From: Halobacteriales archaeon QS_4_69_225
Lineage (GTDB): Archaea; Halobacteriota; Halobacteria; Halobacteriales; Haloarculaceae
Length of the DNA stretch: 64,000 nucleotides
NCBI GenBank assembly: GCA_003020965.1
Contig: PXRL01000020.1
Span: 1 to 64,000 of the forward strand
Reading direction: 5' to 3'
Shown here piece by piece: positions 1 to 9,125 of this stretch. A model generated the notes under the pieces. It was not told the DNA's origin. It saw only the letters and a program-made list of their open reading frames with translations, and made no database searches. How positions within the stretch are numbered: position 1 is the first letter of the stretch; each line of letters starts with the position of its first letter. The translations under genes and the position numbers were made by a program.

Positions 1-1091
1 TCCCCGTAGAACTCGCTGTCGTAGGCCGACTCCCGCGTCGGGAGGAAGTTCGTCGCCGCGCAGTAGCGGGCCATCGCGTCCGGTTCGACGAACTTCGAGG
101 TAAAGTCCTTCATCGCGGCCGCCTTGCCGTCGTCGCCCTCGACGAACGCCCCCTCGGTCCAGCCGCCGACGCCGGTGGCGTACTGGTCGGGCTCTTTCAT
201 CGGTATCTGTGCGACCTGCCAGCGCTGCCAGCCGTCGCCCTCCACGACGTTCTTGAACTCCCGCTCGATCAGGTCGTTGTTGCCGATGAACATCGCGAGC
301 TGGTCGTTGCGACCCTCCCGAGGGAGGTCCTCGACGTCCTCGATGTTGGCTACGCGCTGGGGCGTGACGCCGGTGTCGACGAGCTCTTCGACGAACGACA
401 GCACGTTCACCATCGCCTCCCGATTGCCGTCCTCGTCGAGCACCGGTGCGCCCTCGTCGTCGACGAGTTCGCCGCCCTGGCCCCAGAAGTACGGCAGGTT
501 GTCGAACGGCTCGCTCCGGAACATGAACGGCGTGATTCCTTCGCCGTCGGCGATGTCCTGCCGGTAGTAGAGACACCGGCAACCGGTGTACTTCCAGGCC
601 GCCAGCAGGTCGCCGTCCCGGACCGTCGCCTCCCGAACGAACGGAAAGAAGTCGTCGATATCATCGACGTAGTCGTTCAGCGGCTGGAGGTACTCGTAGA
701 AGTCGGCCACCCACGAGGAGTCGACCGTCGACCCGTCCGGGGGGTTTCCCTGGGACGCGTCGAGGACGAGGTCGTCCTTCCACTGACCGAAGGCGGGATA
801 CTCGACCGCTATCCTGTACTCCGGGTGAGCCTCCGCCCACGCCTCGTGTTGCCGCTTCAGTGCCGGAGCGGCCGCTGGCTGGTCGCTTTCGGCCGCTATC
901 GGCGTGTAGAAACCACTCGTCCGGTACGTGAGCGTCGTCTCGCCTTTTCCCCACCGCTCGTGGGTGAGCAACGGGTCGGACTCCGAGAGCTGGCCTTCCC
1001 CTTGGCCGGAACAGCCGGCGAGGGTCCCGCAGACCGCCGCGGTGCCGCCGAGGAGAACCGTCCGCCGTGTCGCCGAGGGCATCTCCCTCAT
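1..1091 (-). CDS. ABC transporter solute-binding lipoprotein (sugar type), C-terminus cut by window edge
   Basis: Extracellular solute-binding protein of the family-1 (sugar/oligosaccharide) type; it would capture substrate outside the membrane for an ABC importer. About 363 residues are visible. The N-terminus has a twin-arginine pair (ATRRTVLLGG) and a lipobox LAGC with the lipidated Cys near residue 27, so Tat export and lipid anchoring are likely. The mature part is acidic and rich in Trp/Tyr, as in haloarchaeal sugar-binding proteins. ATG at 1091 is used; ATG at 1082 is an in-frame alternative. The stop lies off the left edge, and the permease genes are probably there too. The substrate cannot be told from sequence. 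Confidence 0.85.
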   Translation of the reverse strand, partial: MREMPSATRRTVLLGGTAAVCGTLAGCSGQGEGQLSESDPLLTHERWGKGETTLTYRTSGFYTPIAAESDQPAAAPALKRQHEAWAEAHPEYRIAVEYPAFGQWKDDLVLDASQGNPPDGSTVDSSWVADFYEYLQPLNDYVDDIDDFFPFVREATVRDGDLLAAWKYTGCRCLYYRQDIADGEGITPFMFRSEPFDNLPYFWGQGGELVDDEGAPVLDEDGNREAMVNVLSFVEELVDTGVTPQRVANIEDVEDLPREGRNDQLAMFIGNNDLIEREFKNVVEGDGWQRWQVAQIPMKEPDQYATGVGGWTEGAFVEGDDGKAAAMKDFTSKFVEPDAMARYCAATNFLPTRESAYDSEFYG

Positions 1092-1269
1092 TCCGCTATT
1101 GAGTGACCTCGAAAGAACAAAAAGCTGACCCTATGCGGGTCCGGGTGTATCCGACCGTGGTAACCGCGCCGACGACGGAATCCATCGCCGTTCTCGACGA
1201 TCGCGCGGCCCTCGACGGGATCGTCGTCGCGGGCGCCGGCTCGACCCGGCCGGCACGGAACGACGCCGG

Positions 1270-2496
1270 TCACTCCGCCTCGAACTCGTCGAGCGTCGCG
1301 TTGATGCCCTGTCGGACGTCGACGACGAGGGCCTCGAGATCGAGCCCGAGGACGTTCTCGGCGGCACCGCCGACGCGGTCGGTCGCTCCTTCGGGGGCGT
1401 AGACGCCCAGCCGCCACTGCTCGTTGCCGGCGCGCCGCAGCGCCGTCACCAGCGTCGACTGTGAGTCCAGCCGCCGGATCTCGCCGTTGACGACGACCCG
1501 GCTCGTCGATTCCCGCATCTCCGGCCGCGGCGGCACGTCGAGGATGACCGACGCCGGGTCGACGTCGGCGTAGCCGGCGATGTCGCGCTCGAACTCCCGT
1601 AGCTGGTCGTGGTCGGCGTCGACGATGTCGTCGGGGACGTCCGACAGCTCCGCCCACACCGCCCGCTTGAACAGCCGGCGGGTGTCCAGCGCCCGGACGG
1701 TGTCGGCGGTGGCCTCACAGCGCCGCAGCGCGACGGTCAGGTCGCGGTCGTCCATCCGGCGGACCTCCCCGGCGGTCGCCGCCCCGGCCTCGATGAGTCG
1801 GTCGGTCGCCCGCCGCAGCATCGCCTTCGAGATGCGGGCGACGTGGTGGTTGTACACGACCGGGTTCATCAGCGCCCGCGCCAGCAGCAGCGACTCGGCG
1901 GTCTGGACGTTGCCCTCCGCGAGCACGAGCTCGCCGTCGATGAACCGCAGTTCACGGACGAACCGGCCGGTGTCGATGGTGCCGTAGGGGACGCCGGTGT
2001 GGTGGGCGTCCCGCACCAGGTAGTCCATGCGGTCGACGTCCAGCTCTCCGGAGACGAGCTGGCCGAGCTCGCCCTCGCCGGCGACGAGACCGGCGACCCG
2101 CCCGGGGTCAATGTCGTGTAGCGCGAGCACGCGGGCGACCTCGCCGCTTTCCAGCAGGTCGTCGACGTCGTCGTGCATCCGGCCGGTCCGGCGGGCGACC
2201 AGCGATTCGATGTTGTGGCTGAACGGGCTGTGACCGATGTCGTGGAGGACGGCCGCCGCCCGGACCCGCTCGGCCTGTCTGCCCTCGATGCCGAGCTGGT
2301 CGAGGGCCCGCATCGCCAGGTGGTAGACGCCGAGGGAGTGCTCGAAGCGGGTGTGGTTGGCGCTGGGATAGACCAGCTCGGCGGTACCGAGCTGTTTGAC
2401 CCGCCGGAGTCGCTGGACGGCCGGCGTGTCCAGCAGGTCCTCGGCGACCCCCTCGACGGTGATGTGGTCGTGGACGCTGTCCTTGATGGTGGCCAT
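1270..2496 (-). CDS. HD-domain phosphohydrolase, paralogue 1
   Basis: Metal-dependent HD-superfamily phosphohydrolase of the dGTPase/YdhJ-like group, 408 residues. The metal ligands are visible as FEHSLG (His about residue 53), the HD pair in AVLHDIGHSPFSH (about 85-86) and the following histidines; a second conserved block is [15 protein letters not shown]. The start is set at MATIKDSVHDH because it aligns with the start of the neighbouring paralogue; an upstream ATG at 2517 would only add seven residues. The protein is about half identical by eye to the gene at 2697-3848 on the same strand, so this is a tandem duplication. Likely substrate is a (d)NTP or other nucleotide; this is inference from the family. 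Confidence 0.85.
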   Translation of the reverse strand: MATIKDSVHDHITVEGVAEDLLDTPAVQRLRRVKQLGTAELVYPSANHTRFEHSLGVYHLAMRALDQLGIEGRQAERVRAAAVLHDIGHSPFSHNIESLVARRTGRMHDDVDDLLESGEVARVLALHDIDPGRVAGLVAGEGELGQLVSGELDVDRMDYLVRDAHHTGVPYGTIDTGRFVRELRFIDGELVLAEGNVQTAESLLLARALMNPVVYNHHVARISKAMLRRATDRLIEAGAATAGEVRRMDDRDLTVALRRCEATADTVRALDTRRLFKRAVWAELSDVPDDIVDADHDQLREFERDIAGYADVDPASVILDVPPRPEMRESTSRVVVNGEIRRLDSQSTLVTALRRAGNEQWRLGVYAPEGATDRVGGAAENVLGLDLEALVVDVRQGINATLDEFEAE

Positions 2497-2553
2497 TGCC
2501 GCCGTTTTGGGCCGCATCGGCTAAAAACCCGGCCGCAGCTACGGCAGCGTTTA

Positions 2554-2662
2554 GTTGAGCGAGAGCCGGCCGGACAGCCAGCATCGGGTGGGGACCTCGA
2601 ACGAGGCCGACCGCTCGCTCCGCGAACAGGAGGGGCGTTCGGAAACGCCACCGTCACCGCCG
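2554..2662. repeat. Diverged dispersed repeat, copy 1
   Basis: The stretch shares its layout with 41143-41291. Shared blocks are GAGAGCCGGC, GCCGACCGCTCGC, GGGGCGTTCGGAAAC and CCACCGTCACCGCCG, in the same order and orientation, with a length difference in the middle. Both copies lie in intergenic DNA, between the 3' end of one minus-strand gene and the 5' end of the next. Nature unknown; a decayed mobile element is possible. Confidence 0.6.
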
Positions 2663-2696
2663 AAGCACGCTACTTCCCCCTCACTGAACACCACCG

Positions 2697-3848
2697 TTAC
2701 GGCAGCCCCAGGACGTCCTCGGCGGCCGCCGCGACGGGTTCGACGTCCGACGCCGGGCAGTAGACGCCGAGCCGCCATCGCGCCCGCCGGGCCCGCCGGA
2801 GCGCCCCCACCATCGCCGAGGCCTCCTCGAGCCGCTGGACGACGCCGTCGACGACGACTCGGGTCCGGGACTCCTTCAGCGTCGGTCGCCGCGGGATGTC
2901 GACGAGCACCGACTCGCGGTCGAGCTCCGCGGCGGCGGCGATCTCGCGGGCGGCGGCCCGTTCGTCGGCGCGGTCCATCCGCGTGACCCCCTCCGGGACG
3001 TCGCCGAGCCCCGCCCACACTGCCCGCTTGTAGAGGTCGCGGCGCTCGACGCGGCCGCCGAGGTCCGGCACCTCGGCCCGGAGCGCGACCAGCAGGTCGT
3101 GGTCGGCCATCCGGCGGAACCGCTCGACGGCGACCCCGCCGTCGAGCAGCCGCTCGCAGGCCCGCTCCAGCATCGCCCCTGCGACCCGGGAGACGTGGTG
3201 GCGGTAGACGGTGCCGTCCATCAGCGCCCGCGCCAGCAGCAGCGACTCGGCGGTCGGGACGTTGCCGGCCGCCAGGACGAGCCGGCCGTCCCGGTACCGC
3301 AGCGCGCGCAGCAGTCGCCCCGGGTCGATGGTGCCGTAGGGGACGCCGGTGTGGTGGGCGTCCCGCACCAGGTAGTCCATGCGGTCGACGTCCAGCTCCC
3401 CGGAGACGAGCTGGCCGAGTTCCCCCTCGCCGGCGACGAGGGCCGCCACGCGGTCCGGGTCGAGGTCATGGGACTCCAGTACGCCGGCGAGCTCCGTCTC
3501 GTACAGCAGCTCGCCGATGTCGTCGTGGTCGCGGCCGGTGCGGCGCCGGATGACCTCCTCGGTCTGGTGGCCGTAGGGGCCGTGGCCGACGTCGTGCAGC
3601 AGCGCGGCGGCGCGGACGTGGGCGGCCCGGTCGCCGTCGACGTCGAGGAAGCGCAGCGCCTCCCGTGCCAGGTGGTAGACGCCGAGGGAGTGTTCGAAGC
3701 GGGTGTGGGAGGCCGAGGGGTAAACCAGCCGCACCGTCGACAGCTGCTTGATGTGGCGGAGCCGCTGGACGGCGGGCGTATCGACGAGATCCGCGGCGAC
3801 CGGACCCAGCGGAATCCAGTCGTGGACGGAGTCCTTGATGGCGTTCAT
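2697..3848 (-). CDS. HD-domain phosphohydrolase, paralogue 2
   Basis: Second member of the tandem HD-phosphohydrolase pair, 383 residues. The motifs are the same as in its neighbour: [11 protein letters not shown], the HD pair in [14 protein letters not shown], and [15 protein letters not shown]. The start is placed at [11 protein letters not shown], matching the paralogue; the upstream in-frame ATG at 3902 adds a low-complexity tail. A T-tract just upstream on the coding strand (3872-3877) may be part of the promoter. The C-terminal third is the most diverged part, which could reflect a different substrate or partner. Predicted role: hydrolysis of a nucleotide phosphate in the cytoplasm. Confidence 0.85.
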   Translation of the reverse strand: MNAIKDSVHDWIPLGPVAADLVDTPAVQRLRHIKQLSTVRLVYPSASHTRFEHSLGVYHLAREALRFLDVDGDRAAHVRAAALLHDVGHGPYGHQTEEVIRRRTGRDHDDIGELLYETELAGVLESHDLDPDRVAALVAGEGELGQLVSGELDVDRMDYLVRDAHHTGVPYGTIDPGRLLRALRYRDGRLVLAAGNVPTAESLLLARALMDGTVYRHHVSRVAGAMLERACERLLDGGVAVERFRRMADHDLLVALRAEVPDLGGRVERRDLYKRAVWAGLGDVPEGVTRMDRADERAAAREIAAAAELDRESVLVDIPRRPTLKESRTRVVVDGVVQRLEEASAMVGALRRARRARWRLGVYCPASDVEPVAAAAEDVLGLP

Positions 3849-4072
3849 GGCGGCGCTTCGGCCGACGGAGAAAAAAGGGCCCCGCTCGGGCCCGCCGGCC
3901 ATCGCCGCGCCCGGAACCCCGGCGTCGGTCGGCTCGTCGAGTTACCGAGGACAGTCCGGACGGTGACGTTCGACGTTCGACGTGTCGCCGCCGGCGATCG
4001 ACGAAAATCACACGCTCGACGGCCCGGTGCCGTGACGGTCAGATACAAAGCCGTCGCCGCGGTACGACGTGT

Positions 4073-5077
4073 ATGGTCACGTTCCTCGCCGGCGGAACGG
4101 GAACGCCGAAGCTGCTGTACGGCGGAGCCCCGGTCTTCGAGCCGTCGTCGTCGCCGGTCGTCTGCAACACCGGCGACGACGTCGAGATGGGCGGGCTGAT
4201 CGTCTGCCCGGACGTCGACACCGTGCTGTTCTCCGAGGCGGGACTGCTGGACCGCGAGCGGTGGTGGGGAATCGCCGACGACACGACCGAGACCCACGAG
4301 ACCGTCCGGGCGCTCGCCGACGAGGCCGGCCTCGAGGCCGGGCCGCGGTACCTCCCGGAGGACGCCCAGACATCGGGCCGGGAGATCGCCCGCTGGCGAC
4401 GCTTCTCCGGCGTCGCGGAGTTCATGGAGCTGGGCGACCGCGACCGGGCGGTCCACGTCACCCGGACCGGCCTGCTGGACGAAGGGCGGACGCTGACGGA
4501 AGCCATCGACGTCATCGCCGACGGGCTCGGCGTCGACCGGCCGGTCCTGCCGATGAGCGACGACCCCGTCGCGACGATCGTCCACACCGACGAGGGGCCG
4601 ATGCACTTCCAGGAGTTCTGGGTCCACCGCCGGGCGGAGCCGGCCGTCGACTCCGTCGAGTTCCGCGGAGCGGCGGCCGCCGAGCCGACCGACGCGGCGC
4701 TGACAGCCCTCGAGGAGCCGGTCGTCGTCGGGCCGTCGAACCCCGTCACGAGCCTGGGGCCGATGCTCGCGATGGACCGGTTCCGCGAGGCGCTGGCGGC
4801 GACGACCGTCGTCGCCGTCTCGCCGTTCGTCGAGGACCGCGTGTTCTCCGGGCCGGCCGGCGAGCTGATGGCCGCCACCGGCCGCGAGCCGTCGACGGCC
4901 GGCGTCGCCGAGGCATATCCCTTCGCCGACGCGTTCGTCCTCGACGACGACGACGGCACCGACCTGGACCGCCCGGTCGTCCGGACCGACACCGAGCTGG
5001 GGACGCCCGCCGACGGCCACCGCGTCTGTACGGCGGTCCGGACGGCCCTGGAGCGGGCGGGCGCGGAGGTGGCGTAG
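4073..5077 (+). CDS. cofD: 2-phospho-L-lactate transferase (coenzyme F420 biosynthesis)
   Basis: CofD transfers the phospholactyl (or related) moiety to the deazaflavin Fo, giving F420-0. The 334-residue length fits the family. The N-terminus has the glycine-rich [19 protein letters not shown] follows near residue 32 and [13 protein letters not shown] is near residue 223, all hallmarks of CofD. Its TAG stop overlaps the GTG start of the next gene (TAGTG), so it leads a translationally coupled operon with the genes at 5077, 5828 and 6658. F420 is used by haloarchaeal oxidoreductases. Confidence 0.95.
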   Translation: MVTFLAGGTGTPKLLYGGAPVFEPSSSPVVCNTGDDVEMGGLIVCPDVDTVLFSEAGLLDRERWWGIADDTTETHETVRALADEAGLEAGPRYLPEDAQTSGREIARWRRFSGVAEFMELGDRDRAVHVTRTGLLDEGRTLTEAIDVIADGLGVDRPVLPMSDDPVATIVHTDEGPMHFQEFWVHRRAEPAVDSVEFRGAAAAEPTDAALTALEEPVVVGPSNPVTSLGPMLAMDRFREALAATTVVAVSPFVEDRVFSGPAGELMAATGREPSTAGVAEAYPFADAFVLDDDDGTDLDRPVVRTDTELGTPADGHRVCTAVRTALERAGAEVA

Positions 5078-5835
5078 TGTTCGAGCCGCGTGTCGCCGCC
5101 GCGTCGCTGTCCGGCGCCGCCGACGCCGGCTGGGCTGAGCGGGCCGCCCCGCACGTCGGCTGTGCGTTCCTCGGCGGGCTGGCGGTCGACGACCCGACCC
5201 GCGCGGCCGCCCGGGAGCTGGTCGCCCGCGGCCGCGAGGAGTTCCGGCCCGCCGACCCCGTCGGCTTCGTCGACGACCAGCTCGCGGCGCTGGCGCCGGT
5301 CGACGTCCGGCCGGCGGTCAACGTCCGCAGCCGGACGCTGCCGCCGCTCGCGGCCGTCGGCGAGGTCTGTGCGGCCCACGACGCCGTCGTCGAGATCAAC
5401 GCCCACTGCCGGCAGACGGAGATGTGCGCCGCCGGGGCTGGGGAGGCGCTGGCGACCGACTCCGACCGGCTAGAGACGCAGGTCGAGACGGCGGCGGCGA
5501 CCGGCGCGACGGTGAGCGTCAAGCTCCGTGCCGAGGTCGACGGCGTCGACCTGCCGGCGCTTTCGGCCCGGCTCGTCGCCGCCGGCGCCGACGTCCTCCA
5601 CGTCGACGCGATGGACTCCGAGCCGGTCGTCGGCGAGGTTGCCGCGGCCGCCCCCGAGGCCTTCGTCGTCGCCAACAACGGCGTCCGCGGCCGGGAGACG
5701 GTCCGGGAGTACCTCGAGTTGGGCGCCGACGCGGTCTCGGTCGGCCGGCCGTCCGACGACCCGCGGGTGCTCCGGCGGGTGCGGCGGGCGACCGCCGAGT
5801 GGTTCGACCGACCGGAGGCGACCGCCGATGCGTGA
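5077..5835 (+). CDS. tRNA-dihydrouridine synthase-like TIM-barrel protein
   Basis: Predicted FMN-type TIM-barrel protein of the archaeal Dus-like/MJ0144-like group, 252 residues, shorter than bona fide Dus enzymes. Visible signatures are EINAHCRQTEMCAAG near residue 108 (with a Cys where Dus has its catalytic one), VSVKLRAEVDG, ADVLHVDAMD and NNGVRG followed by GADAVSVGRPS, the phosphate-binding end of the barrel. GTG at 5077 overlaps the cofD stop by one base and reading continues to a TGA that overlaps the next ATG. Whether it acts on tRNA is uncertain: its position in a cofactor operon suggests a role in small-molecule or cofactor chemistry instead. Confidence 0.8.
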   Translation: MFEPRVAAASLSGAADAGWAERAAPHVGCAFLGGLAVDDPTRAAARELVARGREEFRPADPVGFVDDQLAALAPVDVRPAVNVRSRTLPPLAAVGEVCAAHDAVVEINAHCRQTEMCAAGAGEALATDSDRLETQVETAAATGATVSVKLRAEVDGVDLPALSARLVAAGADVLHVDAMDSEPVVGEVAAAAPEAFVVANNGVRGRETVREYLELGADAVSVGRPSDDPRVLRRVRRATAEWFDRPEATADA

Positions 5836-6661
5836 CGCCGCCGCCAACGGCCAGCTGGCGCTGCTGCTCGAGGTGACGGGAACGCCGAAGCCGGGCAACG
5901 TCGACCGCCACCGCGACCACGAGGACCTGCGGTTCGAGCAGTTCGTCGCCGGCGCGGTCGGCGCCCGCCCGGGCCTGGAGCTGGCGGCCGACGGCGCCCG
6001 CGTCGGGCGGGCCTTCGAGCGCGCCGTCGCCGGCATGAGCGAGCAGTCCGGCGGCAACACCCAGTTCGGGGCGCTGCTGACGGTGACGCCGCTGGTGGCC
6101 GCCGCCGCGGCCGACCGGCTCTCGCCGTCCGGCGCCGCGGCCGTCGTCGAGGCCACTTCCGTCGAGGACGCCTGCGACTTCTACCGGGCCTTCGACCACG
6201 TCGACGTCGCGGTCGACGACCCGCCGCCGGAGCTGGACGACCTCGACGTCCGCCGCGGCGGCGACGCGACGGCGGCGATTCGCGACCGGGAGGCGACGCT
6301 GTACGACGTGATGCGGTTGTCGGCGGACGTCGACGGCGTGGCCGCCGAGTGGACGGACGGCTTCGCGCGGAGCTTCGAGGCCGCCGGCTGGCTCCTGGCC
6401 GACGACGGCCCGGTCTACCGGCGGACCTCGCGGGCGTTCCTCCGGCTGCTGGCCGCGGAAATCGACACCTTCGTCGTCACGCGGAACGGGCGGGCCGTCG
6501 CCGAGGAGGTGCGTCGGCGGGCGCGAGCGGTGTGCGACGGCGAGGCCGACGCCGAGGCGCTGGCCGCGGAGCTGGTCGACCGCGGCGTCAACCCGGGGAC
6601 GACGGCCGACCTGACGGCGGCGGCGCTGTTCGTCGCCCTCGAACGGGGGTTGACGGTGTGA
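5828..6661 (+). CDS. CitG-like triphosphoribosyl-dephospho-CoA synthase family protein
   Basis: Member of the CitG/MdcB family, 277 residues. In bacteria CitG makes the prosthetic-group precursor of citrate lyase from ATP and dephospho-CoA. The family motif EVTGTPKPGNVDR is at residues 16-28, followed by EDLRFEQF and GGNTQFGALLTVTPL. No citrate- or malonate-lyase genes are near, so the archaeal protein probably has another role. ATG at 5828 overlaps the previous stop by eight bases and the protein ends in a GTGA overlap with DUF447. From memory, relatives of this gene and of DUF447 occur near pterin-linked C1 genes in methylotrophs; that link is not tested here. Confidence 0.8.
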   Translation: MRDAAANGQLALLLEVTGTPKPGNVDRHRDHEDLRFEQFVAGAVGARPGLELAADGARVGRAFERAVAGMSEQSGGNTQFGALLTVTPLVAAAAADRLSPSGAAAVVEATSVEDACDFYRAFDHVDVAVDDPPPELDDLDVRRGGDATAAIRDREATLYDVMRLSADVDGVAAEWTDGFARSFEAAGWLLADDGPVYRRTSRAFLRLLAAEIDTFVVTRNGRAVAEEVRRRARAVCDGEADAEALAAELVDRGVNPGTTADLTAAALFVALERGLTV

Positions 6662-7230
6662 CCGCCGGCCCCGACTGGCCGGTCGAGCTCCGCGGCATCA
6701 CCGAGTCGGTGGTGACGACGCTCGGTCCCAACGACCGCTGGAACGTCGCCGCCCTGGGGCTGTTCGCCGGCGACCCGGTGACGGCCCGCACCTGGGGCCG
6801 GACCCGCACCTGGCGGAACTTCACCGAGCGCGGCGGCGGCTACGTCCAGTTCACGCCAGATCCGGTCGACTTCGTCGACGCCGCCTGCTCGATCCGGGAG
6901 ACCGACGAGCCGGTGCTCGACAGCGCACACGCCTGGGCCGAAACCGAGGTCGAGGCCGTCGACGAGGGCGAGGAGGGCGGCACGCAGTGGGTCGACTGGG
7001 AGCTGCGGCCCGTTGAGGCGGCGGTCCTCGACCGGACGGTGCCGACGACCAACCGGGGGTACTACGCCGTCGTCGAGGCCACCGTCGCGGCCTCCCGGCT
7101 GGACGTGCCCGGCTACGACACCGAGACGCTCCGCGAGCGGCTGGCGTACTTCACCGACGTGATAGAGAACTGCGGCGGCGAGCGCGAGCAAGTGGCGCTG
7201 CGGCGGCTCCAGGAACACGAGGACGTCTGA
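6658..7230 (+). CDS. DUF447 family protein (FMN-binding split-barrel type)
   Basis: 190-residue protein resembling the archaeal DUF447 family, which has a flavin-reductase-like split-barrel fold. Recognisable pieces are RGITESVVTTLGPNDRWNVA near the N-terminus, ARTWGRTRTWRNF and FVDAACSIRE. The start is GTG at 6658, inside the overlap GTGA with the upstream CitG-like gene. Function is not established; a flavin-dependent step alongside the three upstream genes is a reasonable guess. A run of six T's ends the operon about 20 bases downstream. Confidence 0.8.
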   Translation: MTAGPDWPVELRGITESVVTTLGPNDRWNVAALGLFAGDPVTARTWGRTRTWRNFTERGGGYVQFTPDPVDFVDAACSIRETDEPVLDSAHAWAETEVEAVDEGEEGGTQWVDWELRPVEAAVLDRTVPTTNRGYYAVVEATVAASRLDVPGYDTETLRERLAYFTDVIENCGGEREQVALRRLQEHEDV

Positions 7231-7250
7231 GCCGTGCTGGCTCTTTCGAA

Positions 7251-7260
7251 CCTTTTTTGC
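7251..7260 (+). terminator. T-tract terminator after the cofD operon
   Basis: CCTTTTTTGC lies about 20 bases past the DUF447 stop. Oligo-T runs act as intrinsic terminators in archaea. The same tract might also serve the next gene as part of its promoter. Confidence 0.45.
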
Positions 7261-7287
7261 GTGCCACCCCGGTAGGGGCGGGTATCG

Positions 7288-7479
7288 ATGGCCATCAAGC
7301 CCGCCTACGTCAAGAAGACCGCGAAACTCCTCATGGACCGGTATCCGGACGCCTTCGCCGACGACTTCGAGCACAACAAGGAGGTCGTCACGGAGCTGAC
7401 GAACGTCGAGTCGAAGGGGGTCCGCAACCGGATCGCCGGTTACATCACCCGCAAGCAGCGTCCCGTCCAGCCGGCCTGA
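7288..7479 (+). CDS. rps17e: 30S ribosomal protein S17e
   Basis: A 63-residue basic protein (unusually basic for this acidic proteome) matching archaeal/eukaryotic S17e: [20 protein letters not shown] at the start, then [20 protein letters not shown] and a basic tail. It is a structural component of the small ribosomal subunit with no bacterial counterpart. It is a single gene between the cofD operon and asd, with T-tracts on both sides suggesting its own transcript. Confidence 0.96.
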   Translation: MAIKPAYVKKTAKLLMDRYPDAFADDFEHNKEVVTELTNVESKGVRNRIAGYITRKQRPVQPA

Positions 7480-7483
7480 CGCC

Positions 7484-7491
7484 CTTTTTCC
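7484..7491 (+). terminator. T-tract terminator after rps17e
   Basis: CTTTTTCC directly follows the S17e stop by about five bases and fits an archaeal oligo-T terminator. No hairpin accompanies it. Confidence 0.4.
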
Positions 7492-7552
7492 CGGAATCGA
7501 TCCGTCCGTACCATTCACAACCGTTTTGAGCGGGCTCCGCGTACGGCGTGCA

Positions 7553-8587
7553 ATGTCACCTCGTGTCGCGGTTCTCGGCGCCACCGGCGCCGTCGGTCAA
7601 CGGCTCGTCCGCCTTCTCGACCCACATCCCGACTTCGAAATCGCCGCGCTGACGGCCTCCGCCGACAGCGCCGGCCGCACGTATCGCGACGCCGCCGAGT
7701 GGCGGCTCGAAGCGCCGATTCCGGACGACATCGCCGACGTCACCGTCGTCGAGACCGGCCCCGAGGCCGTCCCGGACGACGTCGCGCTGTGTTTCTCCTC
7801 GTTGCCGTCGGACGTCGGCAGGGCGGTCGAACCCGCGTTCGTCGAGGCCGGCTACGTCGTCTCCTCGAACTCCTCGAACGCCCGCCTCGACGACGACGTC
7901 CCGCTGACCATCCCGGAGGTCAACCCCGACCACCTCGGGCTTCTCGAGGTCCAGCGCGACGAGCGCGGCTGGGACGGCGCCCTGGTGAAGAACCCCAACT
8001 GCTCGACCATCACGATGGTGCCGACGCTGGCGGCGCTCGCGGAGTTCGGCCTCGAGGCGGTCCGCGTCTCGACGCTGCAGGCCGTCTCCGGCGCCGGCTA
8101 CTCCGGGGTCACGTCGATGGAGATCCTCGACAACGTGCTGCCGCAGATCGGCGGCGAGGAACGGAAGATGGAGACCGAATCGCGGAAGCTGCTCGGCGAG
8201 TTCGACGGCGCGGCGGTCCACGACCACGACGCCGTCGTCTCGGCGTCCTGCAATCGGGTGCCGACGCTGGACGGCCACCTCGAGAACGTCTGGGCGGAGC
8301 TGGCCGACGACCCGACGCCGGCGGCCGTCGCCGAGGCGATGCGGTCGTACCCCGGCGTCGACCTGCCGTCGTCGCCCGACCCGCTCATCGAGGTGTTCGA
8401 GGCGCCGGACCGCCCGCAGCCGCGGCTCGACCGGACCGTCGGCGGCGGGATGGCCGTCGCCGCCGGCGGCATCCAATCCACGCCCGACGGCGTCCAGTAC
8501 GACTGTCTCGCGCACAACACCCTCCGGGGTGCCGCCGGCGCGAGCGTGCTCAACGGCGAACTGCTGCTCGAAGAGGGCTACATGTAA
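7553..8587 (+). CDS. asd: Aspartate-semialdehyde dehydrogenase
   Basis: Asd reduces aspartyl-phosphate to aspartate semialdehyde with NADPH, in the threonine, methionine and lysine pathway. It is 344 residues, the usual size of the archaeal/fungal type. The N-terminal nucleotide-binding loop is GATGAVGQRL; the catalytic Cys is in KNPNCSTI near residue 150, and GAGYSGVTSMEILDNVLP and CNRVPTLDGH follow. The start is MSPRVAVLGAT at 7553; a slightly upstream ATG (7526) would add a non-conserved tail. Transcribed alone. Confidence 0.95.
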   Translation: MSPRVAVLGATGAVGQRLVRLLDPHPDFEIAALTASADSAGRTYRDAAEWRLEAPIPDDIADVTVVETGPEAVPDDVALCFSSLPSDVGRAVEPAFVEAGYVVSSNSSNARLDDDVPLTIPEVNPDHLGLLEVQRDERGWDGALVKNPNCSTITMVPTLAALAEFGLEAVRVSTLQAVSGAGYSGVTSMEILDNVLPQIGGEERKMETESRKLLGEFDGAAVHDHDAVVSASCNRVPTLDGHLENVWAELADDPTPAAVAEAMRSYPGVDLPSSPDPLIEVFEAPDRPQPRLDRTVGGGMAVAAGGIQSTPDGVQYDCLAHNTLRGAAGASVLNGELLLEEGYM

Positions 8588-8644
8588 CCGACCCCAGCCT
8601 ACTTCGCTCGGCCTGACGACCTCGCTCGTGGAGGGTGGGGCCAC

Positions 8645-8694
8645 CGATAGAGCGGAGCTCTATCGAGGCCTCGAAAGACGAAGTCTTTCGGTGG
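8645..8694. repeat. Two adjacent triloop hairpins, tnpB-element end remnant
   Basis: CGATAGAGC-GGA-GCTCTATCG and CGAAAGAC-GAA-GTCTTTCG are perfect stems of nine and eight pairs with three-base loops. Similar triloop hairpins sit at the right end of the tnpB element at 49987-50005 and in the relic at 21774-21792, which suggests a shared origin as the structured 3' region of an IS1341-type element. Confidence 0.5.
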
Positions 8695-9100
8695 CTTTGA
8701 TGTGGTCCTCGCCGTCAATTGACGCGACGGGGCGTCTTGTGCGCCCCGCCTACCGGACGCCTTTCGGGGTCAGCGGACCCACCATTTAGGGCCGGGCTAC
8801 TGCGGCCCGTACTGCACGGCACTTGTGGCCGCACAGCACTATATTGCGGCACGGGTGGGTGCATCATAGCAGTTGTCTCTCACCAGGTGGTACTGTTCAA
8901 ATAAGGGATTCCGGGGCCCAGAAAGCCCTCGGCGCTTTCGACTCCCGCGACTCGCTGCGCGCTTCGGCCGCAGGGCGGCCTGCAGTGCTTGCGTCGTCGG
9001 GGGTCGCCGAGAGCGCCTCGCCCTTTCAGTCCGCCAGGATTCGGTTGGTTCTTCAGCAGAAACGGGCTGGCTCGCCGGTGCTTATCTGAACACCGCCCAC

Positions 9101-9125
9101 TAGGTCAGGTTTTTCCCCTGACCTA
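9101..9125. terminator. Hairpin with T-run, possible terminator
   Basis: Nine-base perfect inverted repeat TAGGTCAGG / CCTGACCTA separated by TTTTTCC. It could terminate transcription or be part of IS debris. Confidence 0.35.

Noticed and set aside
1132-1402. Short plus-strand frame starting MRVRVYPTVVTAPTTESIAV between the binding-protein and HD genes
   Set aside because: The first 45 residues look protein-like, but the frame then runs antisense into the HD-phosphohydrolase gene. No family match, so it was not annotated; it could be a truncated gene start.
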